From: an uncultured bacterium
GTDB taxonomy: Bacteria; Gemmatimonadota; Gemmatimonadetes; Palauibacterales; KS3-K002
Length of the DNA stretch: 7,559 nt
Assembly: GCA_947581845.1 (NCBI GenBank)
Contig: CANPVY010000251.1
Coordinates: 1 to 7,559 of the forward strand
Direction of reading: 5' to 3'
Shown here: piece after piece, positions 1 through 5,729 of the stretch
How positions within the stretch are numbered: the first letter of the stretch is position 1
Layout: each line of letters begins with the position of its first letter
Made by a program: the position numbers and the translations under genes
The notes under the pieces: model-generated
Databases searched by the model: none
The model's input: the letters and a program-made list of their open reading frames with translations, nothing else
What the model was told of the DNA's origin: nothing

Positions 1-452
1 GTCTCGGCCCGCCTGTGGAAGTCGGCGATGAGGCGGCCCAGCTCGTGCATCAGCTCGGGACGCGCGGCCCGTGCCTGGACGAGCTTGGACAGCCGCTGCT
101 CCTCGGGCAGCCGACGCATGAGGACAGCAACCTCCTCGACGATGGCGGGCTCGTTGAAGCTCAAACGGCCGTCCTCGCCGCGGTGCACGGCGGCGAGGTC
201 GAGGTAGACATCAGGAGCGATGCGGCGATTGAGCTCGAGTTCGGCGATCGCTGCGGCTCGACGCTTCTCGAAGGTGGAGAAGTCGAGGAAGCCGAGATCC
301 AGCGGCTTCTTCAGCTTGTACACGTAGTCGCCGGCGAAGAAGAGATGTGATATGTGGGTCTGGCGGTGCTCGACGCGGCTGACCTCGTGCTCGTAGCTGC
401 CGGGGTCGAGGAAGAAGTCGATAATCTCTTGCGGTGTGGCGGCCTGGGTCAC
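1..452 (-). CDS. APH-like kinase domain / probable P-loop ATPase fusion protein, N-terminal part (cut by window edge)
   Basis: About 150 N-terminal residues are visible; the gene continues past base 1. The start is a GTG at 452-450. It overlaps the TGA of the phosphoribosyltransferase gene by 4 nt (GTGA), with a GGGAGGG Shine-Dalgarno-like tract at 468-462. The protein opens with TPQEIIDFFLDPGSYEHEV. It then has HISHLFFAGDYVYKLKKP followed by LGFLDFSTFEKRRA and ELELNRRIAPDVYL. I recognise this run as the start of the COG2187-type aminoglycoside-phosphotransferase-like family, often fused to a C-terminal AAA/P-loop ATPase. The YKLKKP lysines fit the nucleotide-binding lobe of a kinase-like fold. 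No substrate is known for this family, and despite its database name it should not be read as a drug-resistance gene. The C-terminal ATPase half is outside the window and is only predicted. Translational coupling to the NAD-salvage gene suggests co-expression. Confidence 0.8.
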   Translation of the reverse strand, partial: MTQAATPQEIIDFFLDPGSYEHEVSRVEHRQTHISHLFFAGDYVYKLKKPLDLGFLDFSTFEKRRAAAIAELELNRRIAPDVYLDLAAVHRGEDGRLSFNEPAIVEEVAVLMRRLPEEQRLSKLVQARAARPELMHELGRLIADFHRRAE

Positions 453-1648
453 TGCAGCTCGCCCTCCCAGTCGATCGCGAAGCTGGCAAGCCGCTGCAGG
501 GTGCGCGCGCGGATATCCGAGGGCCCGAGCTGCGGGCCAACTGCCTGTCCCCCCTGCATCTGTGGAGTGAGAAGCGGCTGGACCGCAGATCCGCAATCAG
601 GGCAGTGCTCCGGCCACTCCTCCGCTTTCTGCAGCGGCACGATCTCATCTTCGCAGCAGGCGCTACAGCGCAGCACCTGTTTCGCGCCCGACCATTTGCC
701 GCGTTTGGCCAGCGGCTCGCCGTCGATCTCGATGATGTCCATGGCGAAGTCGATAATCGGTGCGGCGCTGATCCAGGTGCCGACGCCATAGCCGCTGACT
801 ACGGGGTTGAGCTGGCGGATCGTCTCTTCGTCAACGCCGCCGCTCACGAACAGGCCGATGTCCGTGTAGCCGCGCAGATCGAGCTCCCAACGCACCTCAT
901 TGAGTATCTCGAAGAAGTCGCCGCGCCTGCTGCTCGGCGTATCGAGACGCAGGGCCGTGAGCCGCGAGCCGAGCGCCTTGGCGACCTTGAGGGCCGCGAA
1001 CTTCTCGTCGTCGAACGTGTCGATGAGTGAAATGCGTGGGATCTTCTTGTCGATCACCTCGTCGAAGGCCTGGGTGGCGCGCAGCGTGTCGCCCATCAGC
1101 AGGACGAGCGCGTGCGGGATTGTGCCCACGGGCTCCGTGCCCAGCAGCTCGGCGCTGGCGACCACAGCCACGCCGTCGCAGCCGCCCAGGTAAGCGGCAC
1201 GCTCGATCATAGGCGCGATCGCCGGATGCATACGGCGAGCGCCGAAGCTGATCAGCTTGCGCTCTGAGCCCGCCGCCAGCCGGCAGCGAGCGGCGCGGGT
1301 CGCGATGCCGGAAGCTTGGCAGATGAGCCCGAGCAGGGCGGTTTCGTAGACGCCGAACTCGCGGTAGCTGCCTTCGATCTCGATCACCGGCTCGAGGGGC
1401 CGGAAGATCTCGCCCTCCTCCATCGCCCGCAGGTTGACATCGATGCCGTCGAGCAGGTGGGTGACCTCCGCGAGCCCAGCGAAGACCGCCCAGTCCCAGC
1501 CATCGGGGAACGACTTGGCGATGAACTCGGCCCGCACGTGAGCATCGACCCCTTTGGCGTCGAGAATCGCGGCCGTACGCGGGAAGTAGACGTCAGTCAC
1601 CGCACCGGCCTTGATCTGCTCCGGCGTGGCGATGTGGAAGCCCTTCAC
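449..1648 (-). CDS. pncB: Nicotinate phosphoribosyltransferase, archaeal-type with C-terminal metal-binding module
   Basis: This cytoplasmic enzyme makes nicotinate mononucleotide from nicotinate and PRPP, using ATP, in the Preiss-Handler NAD salvage pathway. The predicted protein has 399 residues, close to the roughly 390 of the Thermoplasma-type enzyme. The N-terminus reads VKGFHIATPEQIKAGAVTDVYF. The phosphoribosyltransferase core shows SFGARRMHP, RLDTPSSRRGDF, FVSGGVDEETI and GVGTWIS, all typical of the family. The C-terminal part has a CxxCC/CxxC cluster (Cys328, 331, 332, 349, 352), matching the zinc-knuckle-like third domain of archaeal-type members. The GTG at 1648 is preferred. An open frame continues upstream to 1786, but that extension overlaps the zinc-ribbon gene and encodes an Arg/Ser-rich stretch of frame-shadow character. 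The gene starts 4 nt after the stop of the zinc-ribbon gene and overlaps the next gene by 4 nt. Distinguishing it from a related quinolinate or nicotinamide enzyme rests on motif recognition. Confidence 0.9.
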   Translation of the reverse strand: MKGFHIATPEQIKAGAVTDVYFPRTAAILDAKGVDAHVRAEFIAKSFPDGWDWAVFAGLAEVTHLLDGIDVNLRAMEEGEIFRPLEPVIEIEGSYREFGVYETALLGLICQASGIATRAARCRLAAGSERKLISFGARRMHPAIAPMIERAAYLGGCDGVAVVASAELLGTEPVGTIPHALVLLMGDTLRATQAFDEVIDKKIPRISLIDTFDDEKFAALKVAKALGSRLTALRLDTPSSRRGDFFEILNEVRWELDLRGYTDIGLFVSGGVDEETIRQLNPVVSGYGVGTWISAAPIIDFAMDIIEIDGEPLAKRGKWSGAKQVLRCSACCEDEIVPLQKAEEWPEHCPDCGSAVQPLLTPQMQGGQAVGPQLGPSDIRARTLQRLASFAIDWEGELQ

Positions 1649-1652
1649 GGGA

Positions 1653-1817
1653 TCAGCTCTTCTTGGCCGTCTTCGCGAAGAACGAGCTGAACTTCTGTTC
1701 CAGCTTCCGACTGCCGCATTTGGGGCACTTCGGGCGCTTCTTGTCGTGCTCCTCGATGCGCAGACGGAGACTGAAGGTCTTGCCACATTCCTTGCATTGA
1801 TACTCGTATAGCGGCAT
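1653..1817 (-). CDS. FmdB-family zinc-ribbon protein, 54 aa
   Basis: A very small protein beginning MPLYEYQCKECGKTF, the standard opening of the FmdB/CxxC_CXXC_SSSS putative regulatory family. It has two knuckles, Cys8-x2-Cys11 and Cys31-x2-Cys34, which should bind one zinc ion. The tail, after GSRKLEQKFSSFF, is lysine-rich. The start is well supported by a perfect GAGGAGG Shine-Dalgarno sequence at 1831-1825, 7 nt before the ATG. It is the first gene of the minus-strand operon and ends 4 nt before the phosphoribosyltransferase start. FmdB was named for a regulator of amidase/formamidase expression in Methylophilus, but most members have no proven role; nucleic-acid or protein binding is only a guess. 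The other open frame across this interval (1833 to 1645) lacks the motif and is a shadow. Confidence 0.9.
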   Translation of the reverse strand: MPLYEYQCKECGKTFSLRLRIEEHDKKRPKCPKCGSRKLEQKFSSFFAKTAKKS

Positions 1818-2012
1818 GAACGGCCCTCCTCAAAGCGCCTGAGAACGGCTCTATACGCTTGGGGTCACAGGTACTCTCAGGCAGCTAAACTAACACCGGT
1901 TTACCCTTCGCGGGAGGGAAATCGGAGGCGGGCTCCGGCGGGCTATCGGTGACGCGGACGACGTGGGCCGTTAGCTTGTATGGTGGAGCTGCGGGCGCAG
2001 AGGGAGGGGTAG
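1818..2012. promoter_or_regulatory. Divergent intergenic region between the NAD-salvage and archease-rtcB operons
   Basis: These 195 nt lie between two divergent start codons, so they must hold promoters for both operons. On the minus side the Shine-Dalgarno sequence is GAGGAGG (1831-1825), and a possible -10 element TATAGA lies at 1855-1850 without a convincing -35. On the plus side an AGGGAGGGG Shine-Dalgarno tract (2001-2009) precedes the archease ATG, and TATGGT at 1979-1984 is a weak -10 candidate, again without a good -35. I saw no clear sigma-54 site (GG-N10-GC type), although rtcB operons in some proteobacteria are sigma-54/RtcR controlled. The promoter assignments are tentative. Confidence 0.45.
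1837..1882. repeat. Inverted repeat, 8-bp perfect arms with 30-nt spacer
   Basis: GCCTGAGA at 1837-1844 is matched by its exact reverse complement TCTCAGGC at 1875-1882. The 30-nt spacer contains the tentative -10 of the minus-strand operon. The left arm lies a few bases upstream of the zinc-ribbon gene's Shine-Dalgarno sequence. It could be a split operator or a long-loop hairpin. An 8-bp repeat may also arise by chance. Confidence 0.4.
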
Positions 2013-2459
2013 ATGGGCGACGCCGGGTGGCGTTGGCGGACGATTGAGCACACGGGCGATCTGGGCATCGAGGTCGAGGCGCCGTCCCTGGAACAGCTGT
2101 TTGTGGCCGGCGCCCACGCCCTGGCCGGAGTGCTGCTGGGGGAAGAGGCCGGGGCGGCAGCGTCGGAGCCGGTGAAGGCGACGGTCTGGCGGGAGCTGGC
2201 TCTGGAAGGGCCGGATCGGGAGGTGCTTCTGGTGGATTGGCTGCGCGAGCTGCTCTACGTCCAGATCTCGGAGGACCTCGTGCTGGTGGAGGCCGAGCTC
2301 GGGGAGGTCGGGGAGAGCCGTGTGGCGGGGCGAGTCGGCTTCGCGCGACCGTCGGCGGCCGGCTGTGTGGAGCGGGAGCTCAAGGCCGTGACCTACCACG
2401 AGCTCGAGGTGAGCCAGCGCGGCGAGGAGTGGTTCGCCCGCATCGTGTTCGACATCTAA
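2013..2459 (+). CDS. Archease, activator of RtcB RNA ligase
   Basis: A 148-residue cytoplasmic protein that fits archease over its full length. It has IEHTGDLGIEVEAPSLEQLF at the N-terminus (usual form EHTADIGI), LLVDWLRELLYV in the middle and KAVTYHELEV near the end. It finishes with the family's characteristic IVFDI. The conserved acidic residues, here Asp16 and Asp147, are those expected to act at the RtcB active site. Archease is known to speed RtcB guanylylation and to allow multiple turnover and broader NTP use. The start is supported by a strong AGGGAGGGG tract just upstream. The gene is the first of the plus-strand operon, 29 nt before rtcB, as expected for a partner. The usual Ala before Asp16 is Gly here, a mild variation. 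Confidence 0.93.
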   Translation: MGDAGWRWRTIEHTGDLGIEVEAPSLEQLFVAGAHALAGVLLGEEAGAAASEPVKATVWRELALEGPDREVLLVDWLRELLYVQISEDLVLVEAELGEVGESRVAGRVGFARPSAAGCVERELKAVTYHELEVSQRGEEWFARIVFDI

Positions 2460-2488
2460 GGCCTGGCAATCAAGGGGCAGAGGTCGTA

Positions 2489-3940
2489 ATGGCAGTCGAA
2501 GGATACCGGCTCGAGAAGATCGACGACTATCGCTGGCGTGTGCCGCGGATTGGGCCGATGCTGACCGATGGGCTCGTCTTCGCCGATGCGGAGCTCATCC
2601 CACACATCGAGCGGGACAAGAGCTTACAGCAGGTGGCCAACGTGGCCTGTCTGCCCGGCATCCAGGGCCCGTCCATCGCCATGCCTGACATCCACTGGGG
2701 CTACGGCTTCCCGATCGGCGGGGTCGCCGCATTCGACTTGGAGGAAGGGGTCATCTCGCCGGGCGGTGTGGGCTATGACATCAATTGCGGTGTACGCCTG
2801 CTGCGCTCGGAGGTCACGGCGCAGGACCTGCGGCCGCATCTCGGCAAGCTAATGGACCTGCTCTATCGGAACGTGCCTTCCGGTGTCGGCTCGTCGCGTT
2901 CCGACCTCAGGCTCGGCGTGAAGCAAGTGACCGAGGTGCTGCTGAAGGGCGCGGCCTGGGCGGTGAAGCAGGGTTACGGCTGGGCGGAGGACCTGGAGCG
3001 GATCGAGGCGGGCGGCAGGATCGAGGGTGCGGAACCGGACTACGTCTCGCAGCGTGCGCTGGAGCGCGGGCGCCAGCAGGTGGGCACGCTGGGCTCGGGC
3101 AACCACTTCATCGAGGTCGGCTACGTCGGCGAGGTCTACGATGAGGTAGCCGCCGCGGCGCTGGGCCTGGCGGAAGGTACCGTGACCGCCTTCATCCACT
3201 CGGGTTCGCGGGGTCTGGGCTATCAGGTGTGCGACGACTACTTGAAGACGATGTTGCGGGCCTCGGAGAAGTACGGGATCGTACTGCAGGATCGTCAGCT
3301 TTGCGCAGCACCGCTGCCATCGGATGAAGCGCGCCGCTATCTGGGGGCGATGCGAGGTGCGGCGAACTACGCGTTCTGCAACCGCCAGATGATGGCGCAC
3401 TGGGTACGGGAGACTTTTTCCGAGGTCCTACGGCAGAGCGCCGAGCGCCTGGGTCTGCGCCTGGTCTACGATGTAGCGCACAACATCGCTAAGATCGAGA
3501 CGCACAAGGTAGACGGTCGGGAGAAGCAGGTCTGTGTGCACCGCAAGGGCGCGACGCGCGCCTTCCCGCCGGGGCACTCCGAGGTACCGGCGACCTACCG
3601 CCAGGTCGGGCAGCCGATCTTCATCCCCGGCGACATGGGCCGTTACAGCTACGTGCTGGTCGGCACGCAGGGTGCCTACGACGAGACGTTCGGTTCGACT
3701 TGCCACGGGGCGGGACGGATGATGAGCCGCAAGCAGGCGAAGCGGGTGGCGAAGGGTCGTGCCATCGTGCGCGAGCTGGAAGACCGGGGGATCCTGATCC
3801 GGGCGGCCTCGCGGGCGACGGTGGACGAGGAGATCTCCGAGGCGTACAAAGACGTGAAGAATGTGGTCGAGGTGGTGCACCACGCAGGGATCGGCAAGAT
3901 GGTGGCGCAGCTGAGGCCGCTGGGCGTGCTGAAGGGATAG
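2489..3940 (+). CDS. rtcB: RNA-splicing/repair ligase RtcB
   Basis: A 483-residue GTP- and Mn2+-dependent RNA ligase that joins 2',3'-cyclic-phosphate or 3'-phosphate ends to 5'-OH ends. It acts in tRNA splicing in archaea and animals, and in RNA repair in bacteria. All active-site residues expected from the Pyrococcus enzyme are present. Asp97 and Cys100 lie in GYDINCG, Asn205 and His206 in GSGNHF, His237 in IHSGSRG and His331 in YDVAHNI. His406 in CHGAGR is the residue that would carry GMP. The length and the numbering offset of two or three from the archaeal protein argue for a full-length, active ligase. The ATG at 2489 is chosen because MAVEGYRLEKIDDYRWRVPR is a typical start and GAGG (2480-2483) lies 5 nt upstream. 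The frame is open back to 2237, but that part overlaps archease and is a shadow. The gene ends 3 nt before the first universal stress gene. Confidence 0.96.
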   Translation: MAVEGYRLEKIDDYRWRVPRIGPMLTDGLVFADAELIPHIERDKSLQQVANVACLPGIQGPSIAMPDIHWGYGFPIGGVAAFDLEEGVISPGGVGYDINCGVRLLRSEVTAQDLRPHLGKLMDLLYRNVPSGVGSSRSDLRLGVKQVTEVLLKGAAWAVKQGYGWAEDLERIEAGGRIEGAEPDYVSQRALERGRQQVGTLGSGNHFIEVGYVGEVYDEVAAAALGLAEGTVTAFIHSGSRGLGYQVCDDYLKTMLRASEKYGIVLQDRQLCAAPLPSDEARRYLGAMRGAANYAFCNRQMMAHWVRETFSEVLRQSAERLGLRLVYDVAHNIAKIETHKVDGREKQVCVHRKGATRAFPPGHSEVPATYRQVGQPIFIPGDMGRYSYVLVGTQGAYDETFGSTCHGAGRMMSRKQAKRVAKGRAIVRELEDRGILIRAASRATVDEEISEAYKDVKNVVEVVHHAGIGKMVAQLRPLGVLKG

Positions 3941-3943
3941 CCG

Positions 3944-4831
3944 ATGAGCGGATTGATGAGCATACTGGCCGCGACGGATGGTAGCGAGCACGGGTTAGGC
4001 GCCGTGGTGACAGGCGCTGCGCTGGCGGAGCGAGCGGGCGCCGAGTTCCATATCACCACGGTGGTCGAGGTGTTGCTGGTACCACCCGCCTACATCCCAC
4101 CGGGCGTGGACGCGGCGCGTTACGAGCCGGATTTCATCCGGGAGGCGCGCGAGAAGGCGACGGAGCAGGCGCGGGAGGCGGGGGCGGCCACTGCGCGGCT
4201 ACATGTGCGGGCGGGCTTCGCGCCACAGCTCATCAACAAGGTCGCGGAGGAAGCCGGCGCGGAGCTTATCGTGGTAGGCGCCAACCCGCAGCCGGCGCGG
4301 GCACGGAGCCTGGTAGGCACGACGGGGCGGCGAGTGCTGTACCTTGCGAATCGTCCGGTCCTGGTGGCGAGCGAGGCGCGGCGTGAGCCGTTCCGGCGTG
4401 TTCTGGCGGCCGTGGATCTGTCCGAGGTCTCACAGGCCGTATTGAGGAACGCCTGGTCCGTCGCCCGAGCGGAAGGCGCGGAGCTTCGGGCGCTCTACGT
4501 TCTCGAGCCGCTGCCGATGATGCTGGCGAGGGTTGCGGGGGACAAGGAAGAGGAGCGCCGTCGCTACGGCCGCGAGCAGCTGGCGTGGGTGCTCGAGGCG
4601 GCGGACTTGGTCGGAGAAGAGGCGGTCGGCGCATACATACGGCAGGGGCATGCCGGTCGTGAGATCCTGGAGGAGGCGCAGCAGTGGAACGCCGATCTCA
4701 TCGTCTTGGGCACGCACGGCTTCAACTTCTTCGATCGGCTGCTGCTGGGCAGCACATCGCTGTACGTGCTGAGGCACGGGCAGCTGGCGACTTTGGTGGT
4801 GCCCGGCGTGCAGTCGGGTGAGCGTCACTGA
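3944..4831 (+). CDS. Tandem-domain universal stress protein (first copy)
   Basis: A 295-residue cytoplasmic protein made of two UspA domains. Domain 1 begins ILAATDGSEHGL (Asp12 at the adenine-contact position) and domain 2 begins RRVLAAVDLSEVSQ. In domain 2 the ATP loop is canonical, G-x2-G-x9-G-S (Gly256, Gly259, Gly269, Ser270). In domain 1 the same loop reads GANP (residues 112-115), x9, then GT (125-126), so Pro115 replaces the second glycine. Nucleotide binding may therefore be confined to the second domain. Such proteins modulate survival under starvation, redox or other stresses; no partner is identifiable here. The ATG at 3944 is 3 nt after the rtcB stop, with AAGGGA (3932-3937) inside the end of rtcB, so translational coupling is likely. 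An in-frame ATG at 3956 is an alternative start. The protein is clearly paralogous to the next gene. Confidence 0.9.
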   Translation: MSGLMSILAATDGSEHGLGAVVTGAALAERAGAEFHITTVVEVLLVPPAYIPPGVDAARYEPDFIREAREKATEQAREAGAATARLHVRAGFAPQLINKVAEEAGAELIVVGANPQPARARSLVGTTGRRVLYLANRPVLVASEARREPFRRVLAAVDLSEVSQAVLRNAWSVARAEGAELRALYVLEPLPMMLARVAGDKEEERRRYGREQLAWVLEAADLVGEEAVGAYIRQGHAGREILEEAQQWNADLIVLGTHGFNFFDRLLLGSTSLYVLRHGQLATLVVPGVQSGERH

Positions 4832-4844
4832 GACGCGGTGGCGA

Positions 4845-4860
4845 TAGGGTGCCCGAGCTG
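4845..4860 (+). repeat. 16-bp repeat at the start of the second USP gene (copy A)
   Basis: TAGGGTGCCCGAGCTG here matches TAGGCTGCCCGAGCTG at 5710-5725 in 15 of 16 positions. Here it spans the GTG start of the second universal stress gene. Its partner starts at that gene's stop codon. The offset of 865 bp is one gene length, as expected from a tandem duplication unit boundary. Confidence 0.55.
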
Positions 4861-5712
4861 AGGCGTGTGCTGGCGGCGACGGATGGCAGTGATCACGGTC
4901 TGAACGCCGTGGTGACCGGTGCCGCTTGCGCTCGGCGATTGGGTGTGAGCCTGGAGATCGTCAGCGTCGTTGAGACGCTGACGTTCCCCTTCGGTGTTGA
5001 GTTTGCCGACTATCACGACGCGTACAGCGAGGAGTTGCGGCGCAAGGTAGCGACCCAGGCCGACGCGGCGGACGCCAGCGACGCGCCGGTCCACCAGCGC
5101 AGCGGTCTGGCGGCGCCGCTGATCACGGAGCTGGCGGACGAGCTGGAGCCCTGTCTGATCGTTGTGGGAGCGCACCCGCGGCCTGCGGTGGCACGATTCC
5201 TCGTGGGTTCCACGGCGGAGCGGGTGATGCGCATGGCGCACTGCCCGGTCCTCGTGGCGACGGCTGCGCGGCGCGAGCCATTCCAGCGCGTCTTGGTGGC
5301 CATCGATCTGTCCCGTCAGTCCCTGCGCGTTCTCGAGATCGCGGCGGCGATCGTGCAGGCGAACGGTGCGCAGCTGCGGGCCCTCTATGTGCATGATCAG
5401 CCGGCCCCGATGCTGCTGGAGGCGGCACTGTTCGACGAGAAGGAGTCGCGTGATCACGCGCGTGTCGAGTTCAGTCGAACGGTTGCGCGGGTAGCGCTGC
5501 CGACGGAGCTGATGGTGAGTCGCAGCATCCGGGAGGGTCACGCCGGGCACGAGATCCTGCACGAGGCTCAGGATTGGGATGCCGATCTCGTAGTGATGGG
5601 GTCACACGGATTCGGATTCTTCAATCGCCTCCTGTTGGGCAGCACGTCGGTCTACATGTTACGACACGGGCATCGGGCGACCCTGGTCGTGCCGCGCGAG
5701 AAGGGTGGGTAG
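4849..5712 (+). CDS. Tandem-domain universal stress protein (second copy)
   Basis: A 287-residue paralogue of the preceding gene with the same two-UspA-domain layout. Shared landmarks include RRVLAATDGSDHGLNAVVTG, ARREPFQRVLVAIDLS, GHAGHEIL and RLLLGSTSVYMLRHG. The first-domain loop is GAHP (107-110), x9, GS (120-121), again with Pro instead of the second glycine. The second-domain loop is canonical (Gly251, Gly254, Gly264, Ser265). The start is GTG at 4849, 17 nt after the first copy's stop, with only a weak ribosome site (GGTGG at 4837-4841); no in-frame ATG fits the family start. The two genes probably arose by tandem duplication and have since diverged, especially in the region between the first strand and first loop (ETLTFPFGVEFADYHDAY here). 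It is the last gene of the operon and converges on a lipoprotein gene. Confidence 0.9.
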   Translation: MPELRRVLAATDGSDHGLNAVVTGAACARRLGVSLEIVSVVETLTFPFGVEFADYHDAYSEELRRKVATQADAADASDAPVHQRSGLAAPLITELADELEPCLIVVGAHPRPAVARFLVGSTAERVMRMAHCPVLVATAARREPFQRVLVAIDLSRQSLRVLEIAAAIVQANGAQLRALYVHDQPAPMLLEAALFDEKESRDHARVEFSRTVARVALPTELMVSRSIREGHAGHEILHEAQDWDADLVVMGSHGFGFFNRLLLGSTSVYMLRHGHRATLVVPREKGG

Positions 5713-5725
5713 GCTGCCCGAGCTG
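5710..5725 (+). repeat. 16-bp repeat after the second USP gene (copy B)
   Basis: The partner of the 4845-4860 repeat, with one mismatch (C for G at 5714). It begins with the TAG stop of the second universal stress gene and fills most of the 17-nt gap to the convergent lipoprotein gene. The mismatch would turn the GTG start into CTG, and what follows is not a USP gene. Confidence 0.55.
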
Positions 5726-5729
5726 GCTC

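Noticed and set aside
1..452. Reading the APH-like domain as an aminoglycoside resistance gene
   Set aside because: The motifs fit the COG2187-type housekeeping family of unknown substrate, not resistance kinases.
211..789. Minus-strand open frame of 192 codons
   Set aside because: Overlaps the phosphoribosyltransferase and APH-like genes in another frame; Arg/Ser-rich shadow.
434..1030. Plus-strand open frame of 198 codons
   Set aside because: Antisense to the nicotinate phosphoribosyltransferase; no family motif.
2237..2488. 84-codon upstream extension of rtcB
   Set aside because: It lies inside archease in another frame and is Gly/Arg/Ala-rich; family alignment and the ribosome site support the ATG at 2489.
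2849..3991. Two minus-strand open frames of over 180 codons opposite rtcB
   Set aside because: Antisense shadows of a strongly conserved gene; no motifs.
4825..5562. Minus-strand open frame of 245 codons
   Set aside because: Antisense to the clearly recognised second USP; Arg/His/Gln-rich composition typical of GC-rich shadow frames.
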